Positions 46,756 to 56,139 of a stretch of 64,000 nt of DNA are shown here, piece after piece. The notes beneath the pieces were generated by a model. The model had not been told where the DNA came from and did no database searches. It saw only the letters and a list, made by a program, of their open reading frames with translations. Source of the DNA: Comamonas halotolerans (GTDB lineage Bacteria; Pseudomonadota; Gammaproteobacteria; Burkholderiales; Burkholderiaceae_C); contig NZ_JASAUZ010000045.1 of assembly GCF_030162935.1 (NCBI RefSeq), forward strand, positions 62,001 to 126,000. Reading direction: 5' to 3'. The translations under genes were made by a program, and so were the position numbers. How positions within the stretch are numbered: position 1 is the stretch's first letter; every line of letters starts with the position of its first letter.

Positions 46756-47754
46756 ATGCAAACAAATCTGCTGAAACCCAAGACGATTAATGTTGAGCAG
46801 CTTGGCCACAACCGTGCCAAGGTGACGCTGGAGCCTTTTGAGCGTGGCTACGGTCATACGCTGGGCAACTCGCTGCGTCGCGTATTGCTGTCGTCCATGG
46901 TGGGTTACGCAGCGACGGAAGTCACGATTGCTGGCGTGCTGCACGAGTACTCGTCCATCGATGGCGTGCAAGAAGATGTGGTGAACATCCTCCTGAACCT
47001 GAAGGGCGTGGTGTTCAAGCTGCACAACCGCGACGAAGTGACTCTGAGTCTGCGTAAGGATGGCGAAGGCGTAGTGACTGCGCGTGACATCCAGACTCCC
47101 CACGACGTCGAGATCATCAATCCTGACCATGTGATCGCCAACCTGTCGCAAGGCGGCAAGCTGGATATGCAGATCAAGGTGGAACAAGGCCGTGGCTATG
47201 TGCCCGGTAACGTGCGTCGCTACGGTGACGAGTCGACCAAGTCGATCGGTCGTATCGTGCTAGATGCATCGTTCTCTCCCGTTCGTCGTGTGAGCTACAC
47301 CGTGGAATCTGCACGTGTGGAACAGCGTACCGATCTGGACAAGCTGGTTGTCGAAATCGAAACCAACGGCGCTATCAATGCTGAAGACGCAGTGCGTGCA
47401 TCTGCCAAGATTTTGGTGGAGCAACTGGCAGTGTTCGCTCAGCTGGACGGCGAGTTTGGCGAAGGCGGCATTCTGCAGTCTGGCGGCAACCGCTCGAACG
47501 CACAAACGTTCGACCCGATCCTGCTGCGTCCTGTCGACGAGCTGGAACTGACCGTTCGTTCTGCAAACTGCCTGAAGGCAGAAAACATTTACTACATCGG
47601 TGATCTGATTCAGCGCACCGAGAACGAGTTGCTCAAGACACCTAATCTGGGTCGCAAGTCGCTCAATGAAATCAAGGAAGTTCTGGCTTCCCGTGGTCTG
47701 ACTCTGGGCATGAAGCTCGAGAACTGGCCACCAGCAGGCTTGGAAAAGCGTTAA
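46756..47754 (+). CDS. rpoA: RNA polymerase alpha subunit
   Basis: The 332-residue alpha subunit has the N-terminal assembly domain ([20 protein letters not shown] near residue 30; [16 protein letters not shown]) and the C-terminal DNA/activator-binding domain beginning near [18 protein letters not shown], with [19 protein letters not shown]. It lies in its usual place between rpsD and rplQ. The start ATG at 46756 has GAGAGGAAG upstream. Confidence 0.99.
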   Translation: MQTNLLKPKTINVEQLGHNRAKVTLEPFERGYGHTLGNSLRRVLLSSMVGYAATEVTIAGVLHEYSSIDGVQEDVVNILLNLKGVVFKLHNRDEVTLSLRKDGEGVVTARDIQTPHDVEIINPDHVIANLSQGGKLDMQIKVEQGRGYVPGNVRRYGDESTKSIGRIVLDASFSPVRRVSYTVESARVEQRTDLDKLVVEIETNGAINAEDAVRASAKILVEQLAVFAQLDGEFGEGGILQSGGNRSNAQTFDPILLRPVDELELTVRSANCLKAENIYYIGDLIQRTENELLKTPNLGRKSLNEIKEVLASRGLTLGMKLENWPPAGLEKR

Positions 47755-47768
47755 TTCGCTGATCAAGC

Positions 47769-47815
47769 TATAATCGCTGGCTCTTTGCCTGTAAGGGTGA
47801 AGAGCCAGAATTTTT
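47769..47815 (+). promoter_or_regulatory. TATAAT hexamer and terminator-like hairpin between rpoA and rplQ
   Basis: A consensus TATAAT (47769-47774) is followed at once by TGGCTCTT...AAGAGCCA (47778-47807) and GAATTTTT. The hairpin with T tract could end or attenuate transcription after rpoA, while the TATAAT could restart it for rplQ. No good -35 sits at the proper distance. Confidence 0.45.
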
Positions 47816-47879
47816 ACCCAAGTGCACCGAGTGGTACCTGATACGGCCACCCGACCAAACTATTTAAAAGGAAAGCACC

Positions 47880-48260
47880 ATGCGTCACGGAAATGGCCTG
47901 CGTAAACTGAACCGTACTTCTGCTCACCGCAAGGCGATGCTGCAGAACATGATGAATTCTTTGATCGAACACGAAGCGATCAAGACCACCGTACCCAAGG
48001 CCAAGGAACTGCGCCGCGTGATCGAGCCCATGATCACTCTGGCCAAGGTGGACACCGTGGCTAACCGCCGTCTGGCATTTGACCGCCTGCGTGATCGCGA
48101 CAGCGTGACCAAGCTGTTCAACGTGCTGGGCCCTCGCAACGCAAAGCGTCCTGGTGGCTACACACGCATCCTGAAGATGGGCTTCCGCGTGGGTGACAAT
48201 GCTCCTATGGCTTTCGTTCAATTGGTTGAACAAGCTGAAGAAACTCAAGCAGCAGAATAA
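47880..48260 (+). CDS. rplQ: Ribosomal protein bL17
   Basis: This 126-residue 50S protein starts [20 protein letters not shown] and contains [19 protein letters not shown], then a [19 protein letters not shown] ending and a short acidic tail. It is the last gene of the ribosomal cluster and is followed 25 bases later by the tRNA gene. Confidence 0.99.
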   Translation: MRHGNGLRKLNRTSAHRKAMLQNMMNSLIEHEAIKTTVPKAKELRRVIEPMITLAKVDTVANRRLAFDRLRDRDSVTKLFNVLGPRNAKRPGGYTRILKMGFRVGDNAPMAFVQLVEQAEETQAAE

Positions 48261-48268
48261 TTCTGTGC

Positions 48269-48274
48269 TATAAT
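48269..48274 (+). promoter_or_regulatory. Extended -10 promoter element for the tRNA gene
   Basis: TGC-TATAAT is a perfect extended -10, ten bases before the mature tRNA 5' end. No good -35 is visible. Confidence 0.45.
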
Positions 48275-48284
48275 TTGGACATAT

Positions 48285-48361
<77 letters not shown>

Positions 48362-48366
48362 AATCA

Positions 48367-48400
48367 AAAACCCTGTTGAAGCAGTTCAACAGGGTTTTTT
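48367..48400 (+). terminator. Terminator of the tRNA-fMet transcript
   Basis: AAAACCCTGTTGAA, a GCAG loop, then TTCAACAGGGTTTT followed by TT: a 14-bp stem with T run. It is also symmetrical enough to work on the minus strand. Confidence 0.9.
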
Positions 48401-48628
48401 GTTGGGCATTCTAATTTTGCCCACATGCCGTGATGCATCGGCTTTTGCCATCACGGTGCAGGTCTGGGGTGTGGTTAAGCCTGTCGAGTCTTCCAGTGTT
48501 TGTGTTGTGGTGATTGCAGGCCCCCATTTTGCATAGCCCATTTTGGGTAGGGTAATGCTGCGAACAGCGGCCCCTGAAAGCAAGTCACCTTGCTTGAGTG
48601 CGCTCAGGTTTAGCGTGAAATCCGTCAC
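48386..48628 (-). CDS. Uncertain 80-residue ORF
   Basis: This GTG-started frame encodes 80 residues including ALKQGDLLSGAAVRSITLP and GYAKWGPAITTTQTLEDSTG. I do not recognise it. It has no clear ribosome-binding site and its last codons run into the tRNA terminator, so it may be spurious or a decayed fragment. The Thr-rich, Gly-containing composition is not absurd for a protein, which is why it is listed. It lies 28 bases downstream of the IclR gene on the same strand. Confidence 0.25.
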   Translation of the reverse strand: MTDFTLNLSALKQGDLLSGAAVRSITLPKMGYAKWGPAITTTQTLEDSTGLTTPQTCTVMAKADASRHVGKIRMPNKKPC

Positions 48629-48656
48629 TTCAGCTCATGAACTCACATGACAAGCC

Positions 48657-49442
48657 TTAGCGTGCATTGTTGAGGTGTGGGCTGTCGAGGAGCTTTTCGA
48701 TGGTGTCACGTACCGTGAAAAGCTCTTGCTTGAAAGTCTCCAGCTGCGCTACCAAGCGTACGGTGGGCGCCAGAATCATCAGGGCATAAACGCCGCGATA
48801 GGTGCTGATTGCGACGGAGATGCCACTGGCGCCGTTGATGACCTGATCCATATCCACAGCGTAGCCTTGTGCACGAACTTGAGCAATGCGCTCCAGCAGC
48901 GCTTCACTGCTGATTTCAGACTCTTGTCCCGCGTCCAGCCGCCACTGCAGGATTGATGCTTCATCCATACGTGCAAGAAGCACCTGACCTGGTGCGATGA
49001 CATGCAACGGCGGAGCAATCCCAATCTGGGGCACAACGCGCAGGACTTGCTCGCCCACTACGGAATCCACCACATGCAGCTTTTGCATCTGCAGTCTTGC
49101 CAGGCAGACGGTTTCTTGAAGCTTGATGGAGAGTTGTTCCACATAGGGCTTGAGCAATGGCAGCACATCAGAATTGGTCTGGTACAGCATTTGTCCCAAA
49201 GCCGGGCCAATGCGGAAACCGGAGGGGCCTGCAGGCTCGACCAAGTGTTCTGCCACCAAGGCATTGATGATGCGCTGCACTGTCGAGCGCGGCAAATCTA
49301 CAGCGCTCGCAATAGCTGCCAAGCTCATACCGTGGGGCTGGGCTTGAGCGCTCAGCGTGCGCATGATTTTGCTGGTTCGGGCAATGACCTGAATCCCTCC
49401 TTGTTGGCGGTCATCGTTGTCGCAAGCAGGTGAATCGATCAT
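48657..49442 (-). CDS. IclR-family transcriptional regulator
   Basis: This 261-residue regulator has a winged helix at about residues 20-75 (MSLAAIASAVDLPRSTVQRI) and the IclR effector domain from about 90 (PYVEQLSIKLQETVCLARL to NGASGISVAISTYRG). IclR proteins usually control aromatic or short-chain carbon metabolism and act as repressors or activators. Here it is divergent from an RND efflux operon across 234 bases and may control it. The effector is unknown. TetR-family repressors are the usual neighbours of such pumps. Confidence 0.88.
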   Translation of the reverse strand: MIDSPACDNDDRQQGGIQVIARTSKIMRTLSAQAQPHGMSLAAIASAVDLPRSTVQRIINALVAEHLVEPAGPSGFRIGPALGQMLYQTNSDVLPLLKPYVEQLSIKLQETVCLARLQMQKLHVVDSVVGEQVLRVVPQIGIAPPLHVIAPGQVLLARMDEASILQWRLDAGQESEISSEALLERIAQVRAQGYAVDMDQVINGASGISVAISTYRGVYALMILAPTVRLVAQLETFKQELFTVRDTIEKLLDSPHLNNAR

Positions 49443-49564
49443 TACAAGTCGTGGAAAGAAAGTTGTTCAAAGTTTTTTGCAAATCCCAAGTTTGAAAGCT
49501 TATCGCCTTCCGGGCGAACAAGGTTGTTACGAAGCATTGCAAAGCTGATTTCATCACAAAGTGA

Positions 49565-49626
49565 TACACTGCATCGCATTGCGGTACAGATGGGCGGCAA
49601 TTCTCTTCAAGAATGCCGTCCTTTTG
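49565..49626 (+). promoter_or_regulatory. -10-like hexamer and leader hairpin upstream of the RND operon
   Basis: TACACT at 49565-49570 is a possible -10. A hairpin follows at 49592-49621 (GGGCGGCA...TGCCGTCC with one bulge), then CTTTTG, resembling an intrinsic terminator inside the leader. It could attenuate transcription of the pump genes. The rest of the 234-base IclR-pump gap shows no gene; I find no clear IclR operator. Confidence 0.35.
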
Positions 49627-49676
49627 TCGTCTAACTTCTGCCAGCGCACCGCTGGTCTTTCAAAGAGAGTGAATTC

Positions 49677-50804
49677 ATGAGCGTGAAGCTTCCGAGGGCG
49701 GCGCGTACGGCTTTGGCCGTGGCCGCAACAGCGATGTTGATTGCATGTGGCGATAAAGCTGGCGATCAGGCTAACCCGCAGGGGCCTGCAGCGGTGGGGG
49801 TTTATGAAGTGCAGACACAGGCGGTGTCTTTGGGGGCAGAGTTACCAGGCCGCACCGTTGCCTCGCGCGTGGCAGAAGTGCGCCCTCAGACCAGCGGAAT
49901 CGTTCAAAAGCGCTTGTTTGAAGAAGGCACGGTGGTCAAAAAAGGGCAAGCGCTCTATCAGATTGACCCAGCCACGATGAATGCACGTCTGACCAAGGCA
50001 CAAGCGCAGTTGCAAAGTACAGAAAATCTGGCAAAACGTTACGCTGTGCTGCGCGAGAAAAATGCCATCAGCCAGCAGCAATATGACGATGCGCAAAGTG
50101 CCTGGCGCAATGCCCAGGCCGATGTGGAACTGGCTCGCATTGACACCGTGTATGCCAAGGTTCTTTCACCGATTACAGGGCGTATTGGCCGCTCTAGCGT
50201 GACAGAGGGTGCGCTGGTTGGTGTGGGACAGGCCGAGGCGATGGCGACCGTGCAGCAACTGGATCCGATTCACGTGGACATGCAGCAGTCCATGGTGGAG
50301 ATTTTGCGTTTGCAAGCGCAAAACTCGAACGGCAAGGGCAATGCTCAGGTGCAGCTATTGCTGGAGGATGGCAGCGTTTATCCCCAGGTGGGTACGCTCA
50401 AGTTCAGTGAAATGAATGTGGATGAGACCACCGGCTCTGTGACCTTGCGGGCCACATTTGCGAACCCGGATGGAGTGCTGCGTCCAGGCATGTTTGTACG
50501 TGCGCAGATTCAGACAGCAACCAAAGAGGACGCATTGCTGGTGCCGCAGCAGGCGGTGTGGCGCAACTCGCAGGGCAAGTCGATGGTCTGGGTGGTGGGA
50601 GAGGACAGTATAGCCAAGCCTCGGCCTGTGAACGCAGTGCGCACTGTGGGCAATACATGGCTGGTTGAAGGCGGGCTGCAAGCTGGTGAAAAGGTGATTA
50701 CCGAAGGCTTGCAGAAGCTGCGCGGAGAGATGCCTGTGCAAGCTGTGCCTGCGACCAATGTGGATATCGTGACCGACCTTTACGCAGTGGCCCAGGGCGC
50801 TTGA
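49677..50804 (+). CDS. RND efflux periplasmic adaptor lipoprotein (AcrA/MexA type)
   Basis: The 375-residue membrane fusion protein links the inner-membrane pump to the outer-membrane channel. It has a lipoprotein signal with lipobox LIAC (Cys about residue 24), a lipoyl half-motif near [20 protein letters not shown], a helical hairpin around 100-150 ([20 protein letters not shown]), and the second lipoyl half [18 protein letters not shown]. Ten bases separate it from the pump gene. It is the first gene of a complete three-gene efflux operon. Confidence 0.95.
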   Translation: MSVKLPRAARTALAVAATAMLIACGDKAGDQANPQGPAAVGVYEVQTQAVSLGAELPGRTVASRVAEVRPQTSGIVQKRLFEEGTVVKKGQALYQIDPATMNARLTKAQAQLQSTENLAKRYAVLREKNAISQQQYDDAQSAWRNAQADVELARIDTVYAKVLSPITGRIGRSSVTEGALVGVGQAEAMATVQQLDPIHVDMQQSMVEILRLQAQNSNGKGNAQVQLLLEDGSVYPQVGTLKFSEMNVDETTGSVTLRATFANPDGVLRPGMFVRAQIQTATKEDALLVPQQAVWRNSQGKSMVWVVGEDSIAKPRPVNAVRTVGNTWLVEGGLQAGEKVITEGLQKLRGEMPVQAVPATNVDIVTDLYAVAQGA

Positions 50805-50814
50805 AGGGAACGGT

Positions 50815-53800
50815 ATGTCTAAATTTTTTATCCACCGCCCCATTTTTGCGTGGGTGCTGGCCATTGTGGTCATGCTTGCAGGTGTGCTGGCGATCAAGAG
50901 CCTGCCCATCAACCAGTATCCGAATGTGGCACCGCCTGCAATTTCCATTTCTGTGACTTACCCGGGGGCCTCAGCACAAACTGTGCAGGACACGGTGGTT
51001 CAGGTGATTGAGCAGCAGCTCAACGGTCTTGATGGGCTGCGCTACATCACTTCGGCGTCCGAGTCCGATGGCTCCATGCAGATTGTGGTGACGTTTGAGC
51101 AGGGCACCGACCCGGACATTGCGCAGGTGCAGGTGCAAAACAAGCTCAATCTGGCAACGCCCATGCTGCCGCAAGAAGTGCAGCAACAAGGTATTCGCGT
51201 GGCCAAATACCAGATGAACTTCATGCTGGTGGTAGGCCTGGTATCCGAAGACGGGAGCATGAATTCGGAGGACTTGGCAGACTATATTGCCTCCAATATG
51301 CAAGACCCGATTTCGCGCACCAAGGGAGTGGGCGACTTTCAGTTATTTGGCGCACCGTATGCCATGCGCATCTGGCTGGACCCTGCCAAACTCAATGCAC
51401 ACCAGCTCACGCCTTCGGATGTGATTCTTGCTGTACAGAGCCAGAACGTGCAGGTTTCTGCCGGCCAGTTGGGGGGCTTGCCCACCATGAATGACAAGGT
51501 GCAGTTGCAAGCCACTGTGCTGGGCAAGACACGCATGAAAACGGCGGAGGAGTTCCGCGAAATCATGCTGAAGGTCAAACCCAATGGTGCACAGGTCCGG
51601 CTCAAGGATGTGGCTGATATAGCTCTGGGAGGCCAGTTCTCGGCAATCTCCGGCAAGTTCAATGGCAAGCCGGCGGCAGGCTTGGCATTGCGTTTGGCCA
51701 CGGGTGGCAACGTGCTGGAGTCAGTCCAGGCTGTGCGCGAGACCATTGCCAAGTTGGAGCCCAACTTCCCGCCCGGTGTAGAAGTGGTCTACCCCTACGA
51801 CACCTCGCCTGTGGTGCAGGTGTCGATCGACTCGGTCATCCACACCCTTCTGGAAGCCATTGGCCTGGTGTTCCTGGTGATGCTGCTGTTCCTGCAAAGC
51901 GTGCGTGCCACCATCATTCCCACGCTGGCGGTGCCCGTGGTGTTGCTGGGCACCTTCGGAATCTTGCTGGTTGCGGGCTTCACCATCAATTTGCTCACCA
52001 TGTTTGCCATGGTACTGGCCATTGGTTTGCTGGTGGACGATGCGATTGTGGTGGTGGAGAACGTGGAGCGCCTGATGCATGACGAGCATCTGTCGCCGAA
52101 GGAGGCCACCATCAAATCCATGGGGCAGATCTCGGGTGCCCTGGTGGGTATCGGTCTGGTGATTTCTGCGGTTTTTGTGCCCATGGCGTTCATGGATGGT
52201 TCCACCGGCGTGATCTATCGCCAGTTTGCCATCACCATTTCGGCGGCCATGGGGCTTTCGGTGCTGGTGGCATTGATCTTCACGCCTGCACTGTGCGTCA
52301 CGATCTTGAAGGCACCAGAGCACGGTAAGAAGCCAGCGCGCTTTTTTGCATGGTTTAACCGTGTTTTTAACCGCGGAGCCACTGGCTATGCAGTTGGTGT
52401 AGAAGGAATCTTGAAGCGTAACAAAGGCTTTTTGCTGGTCTATGTGCTGCTGCTGGCAGCCTTGGTGGCACTGTTTGCCCGCATTCCCACAGCCTTCTTG
52501 CCCGAGGAAGACCAGGGCACGATGATGGTTCAGGTGTCATTGCCTCCGAATGCAACGGCAGCGCGGACCGACCAGGTGTTGCAGGCAGTGAGCCAGCATT
52601 TGCTGGAGAATGAAAAAGACACCGTTTCGAGCGTGATGGCGGTCAATGGCTTCAACTTTGCCGGTCGTGGTCAGAACAACGGTCTGCTTTTTGTAGGGCT
52701 GAAATCGTTCGAAGAGCGCAAGGCTCCGCAACAGCACCTCAAGACCCTCTACGAGCGTACTTGGCAGTTCGTGAACCAGATCAACGACGCCATGATCATT
52801 CCGATCATGCCACCTGCGATTGTGGAACTGGGCAATGCCACAGGCTACGACTTCTACCTGCAAGACAACGGCGGTGTGGGGCATGAAGTGCTTATGCAAG
52901 CACGCAACCAGATGCTGGGAATGGCGGCGCAATCTCCAAAGCTGGCGATGGTGCGTCCGAACGGCTTGTCTGATGAGCCACAGTATCAAGTCGAGATCGA
53001 TGAAGAAAAGGCCCGGGCGCTGCAGCTGAGTCTGGCGGACATCAATTCCACCATGTCGATTGCCTGGGGGTCTGCCTACATCAATGACTTTATTGACCGG
53101 GGGCGTGTCAAAAAGGTGTTCTTGCAGGGCAAGGCCGATGCGCGCGTGGGGCCTGAGGACTTCGACAAATGGTATGTGCGCAACAGCATGGGCAAGATGG
53201 TGCCTTTCAGTGCCTTCGCCACAGGCCAATGGGTTTATGGACCCGCCAAGCTGGAGCGCTTCAACGGCGTTCCGGCAGTGCAAATCGTGGGCAGCACAGC
53301 TCCAGGCGTGAGCACGGGTGAAGCCATGGCGATTGTGGAAGGCTTGGCCCAGCAGCTTCCTCCTGGCGTTGACCTCGTGTGGACAGGTTTGTCGTATGAG
53401 GAAATCAAGGCGGGTAATCAGAGCGCCTGGGTCTTGGCTTTGTCCATGCTGATGGTCTTTCTGTGTCTGGCAGCCCTCTACGAGAGCTGGTCGATTCCAT
53501 TCTCTGTGATGCTGGTTGTACCTCTGGGTATCCTGGGTGCGGTGCTGGCCACACTCAGTCGCGGGCTCACCAATGATGTGTTCTTCCAGATCGGCATGAT
53601 TACCACCATGGGGCTGGCCGCCAAGAACGCAATTTTGATTGTGGAATTTGCGCGCGAGCTGCATGAAGAAGAGGGTAAGCCGTTGTTCCAGGCCGCTGTT
53701 GAAGCTGCCCGCCTGCGCTTGCGCCCCATCATCATGACCTCCATGGCCTTTGTGCTGGGTGTGCTGCCGCTGGCTATCGCCACTGGCGCATCCAGTGGCA

Positions 53801-53967
53801 GCCAGCATTCCATCGGCACCAGTGTGGTGGGCGGTACCTTGGCGGGCACCTTCCTGGCCATCTTCTTTGTGCCGCTGTTCTTCTTTGTGATCGGTAGCAT
53901 CACGCAGCGTTTTCGCAAGGTAAAGCCTGCGCAGAACGTGACCTCTAGCGAGGGCAACAACGTATGA
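50815..53967 (+). CDS. RND multidrug efflux pump, HAE1 family (AcrB/MexB type)
   Basis: This 1050-residue proton-driven inner-membrane pump begins [20 protein letters not shown], typical of AcrB homologues. It has 12 membrane helices, two large periplasmic loops, and the proton-relay pair D408/D409 in [17 protein letters not shown]. The helix-10 Lys region lies near [21 protein letters not shown]. The full set of porter subdomains is present by length. HAE1 pumps export hydrophobic drugs, dyes, bile salts or solvents; the substrate range here cannot be predicted. The stop overlaps the outer-membrane factor start by four bases. Confidence 0.97.
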   Translation: MSKFFIHRPIFAWVLAIVVMLAGVLAIKSLPINQYPNVAPPAISISVTYPGASAQTVQDTVVQVIEQQLNGLDGLRYITSASESDGSMQIVVTFEQGTDPDIAQVQVQNKLNLATPMLPQEVQQQGIRVAKYQMNFMLVVGLVSEDGSMNSEDLADYIASNMQDPISRTKGVGDFQLFGAPYAMRIWLDPAKLNAHQLTPSDVILAVQSQNVQVSAGQLGGLPTMNDKVQLQATVLGKTRMKTAEEFREIMLKVKPNGAQVRLKDVADIALGGQFSAISGKFNGKPAAGLALRLATGGNVLESVQAVRETIAKLEPNFPPGVEVVYPYDTSPVVQVSIDSVIHTLLEAIGLVFLVMLLFLQSVRATIIPTLAVPVVLLGTFGILLVAGFTINLLTMFAMVLAIGLLVDDAIVVVENVERLMHDEHLSPKEATIKSMGQISGALVGIGLVISAVFVPMAFMDGSTGVIYRQFAITISAAMGLSVLVALIFTPALCVTILKAPEHGKKPARFFAWFNRVFNRGATGYAVGVEGILKRNKGFLLVYVLLLAALVALFARIPTAFLPEEDQGTMMVQVSLPPNATAARTDQVLQAVSQHLLENEKDTVSSVMAVNGFNFAGRGQNNGLLFVGLKSFEERKAPQQHLKTLYERTWQFVNQINDAMIIPIMPPAIVELGNATGYDFYLQDNGGVGHEVLMQARNQMLGMAAQSPKLAMVRPNGLSDEPQYQVEIDEEKARALQLSLADINSTMSIAWGSAYINDFIDRGRVKKVFLQGKADARVGPEDFDKWYVRNSMGKMVPFSAFATGQWVYGPAKLERFNGVPAVQIVGSTAPGVSTGEAMAIVEGLAQQLPPGVDLVWTGLSYEEIKAGNQSAWVLALSMLMVFLCLAALYESWSIPFSVMLVVPLGILGAVLATLSRGLTNDVFFQIGMITTMGLAAKNAILIVEFARELHEEEGKPLFQAAVEAARLRLRPIIMTSMAFVLGVLPLAIATGASSGSQHSIGTSVVGGTLAGTFLAIFFVPLFFFVIGSITQRFRKVKPAQNVTSSEGNNV

Positions 53968-55376
53968 AATTTCACACCCTGACCGGCGCTTTGGCGCTGG
54001 CGGGGCTGTTGAGCGCATGCTCCATGGCCCCGAAATATGAAACACCCGCAGCACCTGTGCCTGCGCAATGGTCATCGACCGCTGCAACCACGGCTGAAGC
54101 CGTCGCACCGGTGCATTGGGAACAATTCTTTGGCAACGCGCAACTGCGAGAAGTGATTGGTCTGACACTGGCACATAACCGCGACTTGCGTGTCGCCGCA
54201 TTGAATGTCGACGCTTTCCAGGCGCTGTACCGTATTCAGAAGGCTGATAGCTGGCCAGCGATAGGAGTACAGGGGACAGGCAGCAGGCAGCGTTTGCCTG
54301 CCGATGTGGCTAACGCACCCGATGCGGTCATCTCCAGCACCTATACCGTGGGCCTGGGCGTGACCTCGTATGAGCTGGACCTGTTCGGGCGTGTGAAGTC
54401 GCTCAACGAGCAGGCCTTGCAACAATATCTGTCGATGGACAGCACGCGCAAGGCGACCGAGCTGAGTCTGGTGGCAGCAGTGGCCAGTGCCTGGTTGAGC
54501 TGGCAGGCAGATCAGCAAATGCTCAATGTGGTCACGAGCACATTGGCGGCCAATGAGAAAGCGCTGGAGTTGATCGTGGCGCAGGTGGACAACGGCATTG
54601 CCACCGATTTGCAGCGTCACCAGGCGCAAAGTGCTGTAGACAGCGCACAGGCTCAACATGCCCAGTACACACGTGCGGTGGAGCAAGACCTGAACGCGCT
54701 GCAGTTGTTGGTGGGCACGGAGCTACCAGAATCAATACGCAATGCCAGGGTGGATGCTCAAGACTGGCAACTGGCAGCATTGCCCGTCGACCTGCCTTCA
54801 CGTGTCTTGGCCCAACGACCAGACATTTTGGCCGCCGAGCAGCAACTGAAAGCTGCAAACGCCAACATTGGTGCGGCCCGTGCGGCGTTCTATCCCAGTA
54901 TCTCGTTGACTGCGAGCGCGGGTACGGTGAGTAGCGACTTGTCGGGGCTGTTCAAAGGCGGCTCCGGTACCTGGAGCTTTGCGCCGCAGATTCATATTCC
55001 ACTGTTCAGTGCAGGCCGTCTGGCGGCCAATCTCGATTACGCAACGCTGCAAAAAGACGTGCGCGTGGCGCAGTATGAAAAAGCCATTCAAACTGCCTTC
55101 CGTGAAGTAGCCGACGGTTTGTCGGCCCGCAGCACCTATGGCAAGCAGTTGCAGGCGAATCAGAATCTGGTGCAAACCTCGGGCAAGTACCTCGATTTGG
55201 CGCAGTTGCGCTATGACGCCGGTGTGGAGGGCTACCTGACCGTGATTGATGCCCAGCGCAATTTGCTGAGTGCGGAGCTGGGTACGGTGCAAACGGCTTT
55301 GCAGCAAGCGTTGAGCGAAGTGAATTTGTTCAAGGCACTTGGGGGCGGGATGCTGGAGGCAGAGCCCGACAAATGA
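53964..55376 (+). CDS. RND outer-membrane channel lipoprotein (OprM/NodT type)
   Basis: This 470-residue outer-membrane factor has the lipobox LLSAC (Cys about residue 19) followed by SMAPKYETP, and two repeats of the TolC fold. Helical hairpins carry [20 protein letters not shown] in the first repeat and [23 protein letters not shown] in the second. With the adaptor and pump it makes a complete tripartite complex. A strong terminator follows. Confidence 0.96.
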   Translation: MKFHTLTGALALAGLLSACSMAPKYETPAAPVPAQWSSTAATTAEAVAPVHWEQFFGNAQLREVIGLTLAHNRDLRVAALNVDAFQALYRIQKADSWPAIGVQGTGSRQRLPADVANAPDAVISSTYTVGLGVTSYELDLFGRVKSLNEQALQQYLSMDSTRKATELSLVAAVASAWLSWQADQQMLNVVTSTLAANEKALELIVAQVDNGIATDLQRHQAQSAVDSAQAQHAQYTRAVEQDLNALQLLVGTELPESIRNARVDAQDWQLAALPVDLPSRVLAQRPDILAAEQQLKAANANIGAARAAFYPSISLTASAGTVSSDLSGLFKGGSGTWSFAPQIHIPLFSAGRLAANLDYATLQKDVRVAQYEKAIQTAFREVADGLSARSTYGKQLQANQNLVQTSGKYLDLAQLRYDAGVEGYLTVIDAQRNLLSAELGTVQTALQQALSEVNLFKALGGGMLEAEPDK

Positions 55377-55427
55377 TGCGTTGAGCGGTTTTTTCTGCAA
55401 AGTTCTTTTTCAGGCTTTATAACGAAA

Positions 55428-55459
55428 GTCACTCTGGTCTTGCTGGAGTGACCTTTTTT
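55428..55459 (+). terminator. Terminator of the RND operon
   Basis: GTCACTC, an 11-base loop, then GAGTGAC followed by CTTTTTTG, 50 bases after the last stop. Confidence 0.85.
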
Positions 55460-55699
55460 GTTTTCAGTGCGCCAAAGAAAAGGAAGCAAAAGTGAGGTGA
55501 GTTTGCAGCACTGCTCGGTGAAGCTCGCTGTGTTCTTTAGCATCTTTTTACTTAACAGTTGCCGGAAATAGGACAGATATCCAGCAAGGAGACGCGACGC
55601 TTGTGTGTGCAGGTGAGGGCGATCGATTCCTTGCTGCCGCTCGTGTTTCGGCGTGTATGTCTGCTGCGCAGAAATTTCGGCAGTTCTTACATGCAAGTC

Positions 55700-55739
55700 A
55701 AAGTAGCAGTTCCAGGCACAAAGTAGTCACCCCAGGCAC
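55700..55739. repeat. Two tandem 20-bp direct repeats, possible end of an IS21-type element
   Basis: AAAGTAGCAGTTCCAGGCAC is immediately followed by AAAGTAGTCACCCCAGGCAC (15 of 20 identical; both share AAAGTAG and CCAGGCAC). Multiple short direct repeats at the element end are typical of IS21-family ends, where the transposase binds. No IS21 transposase or helper ATPase gene is in the window and no opposite end was found, so it would be a remnant. Confidence 0.45.
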
Positions 55740-55895
55740 CTACATCTGCTGATCCTCGAATGCTATCTTCTGTTAAGCAGTGGACAGTATGCGCAGGCTA
55801 GTCGAGAAGGCGCCGAATGTCCGCTATTACGGGATAGGAAATGGCGCTATCGACCCAGAGCAGACAACTGTTCTCTTGTGAAGCCTGGATGAGCA

Positions 55896-55954
55896 AACTA
55901 ATGGACTAGGTAAGCCGCCAGGAGAATGCGGGCCGGCTTGAGCGCAGGGTTAGC
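55896..55954 (-). other. attC-like recombination site / imperfect hairpin after the glycine-rich gene
   Basis: Read on the minus strand directly after the gene's stop: GCTAAC, then GCTCAAGCCG, a 17-base centre, CGGCTTACC, and finally ATTAGTT. This has the order of an integron attC (R'', L'', L', R'), with AAGCCG pairing perfectly to CGGCTT and an unpaired C where attC sites carry an extrahelical base. The last core reads ATT instead of GTT, so it may be inactive. A plain hairpin is the alternative reading. Confidence 0.4.
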
Positions 55955-55956
55955 TA

Positions 55957-56139
55957 CTATTTTTTACCACCACCACCCGCTGGCGCGTTACTGCGACCAC
56001 CACCAGACGGATTGCCCGTACCGCTTGGCCAACCACCACCGTTGCCTTGAGCACGCCCCCCACTGCTACCGCCGCCACCACTTCCGCCCGAGCGTCCACC
56101 ACCACTATGACCACCGCCTGTACTTCCACCTTTGCTCAT
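55957..56139 (-). CDS. 60-residue glycine-rich small protein, possibly cassette-borne
   Basis: The protein starts MSKGGSTGGGHSGGGRSGG, carries GGGWPSGTGNPSGGG near residue 40 and ends GGGGKK; nearly half of its residues are glycine and it has no hydrophobic segment. I do not know its function. A clean AAGGAG lies about nine bases upstream of the ATG, which argues for real translation; in-frame codons back to 56199 have no ribosome site. The gene is isolated, with an attC-like structure directly after its stop and a GTTAGCC core-like heptamer about 75 bases before its start. Confidence 0.7.
   Translation of the reverse strand: MSKGGSTGGGHSGGGRSGGSGGGGSSGGRAQGNGGGWPSGTGNPSGGGRSNAPAGGGGKK

Larger units (their letters stand above)
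55460..55956. other. Gene-poor stretch between the RND operon and the glycine-rich gene
   Basis: No supported gene is present. The notable contents are the tandem repeat at 55700-55739 and the attC-like hairpin at 55896-55954. Open frames here are short, lack ribosome sites and resemble nothing known to me. The section before 55700 is unusually rich in T-runs compared with the chromosome around it. Confidence 0.5.

Noticed and set aside
52537-54201. 554-codon minus-strand frame opposite the RND pump and outer-membrane factor genes
   Set aside because: It is antisense to well-supported genes; long shadow frames are common here because of codon bias.
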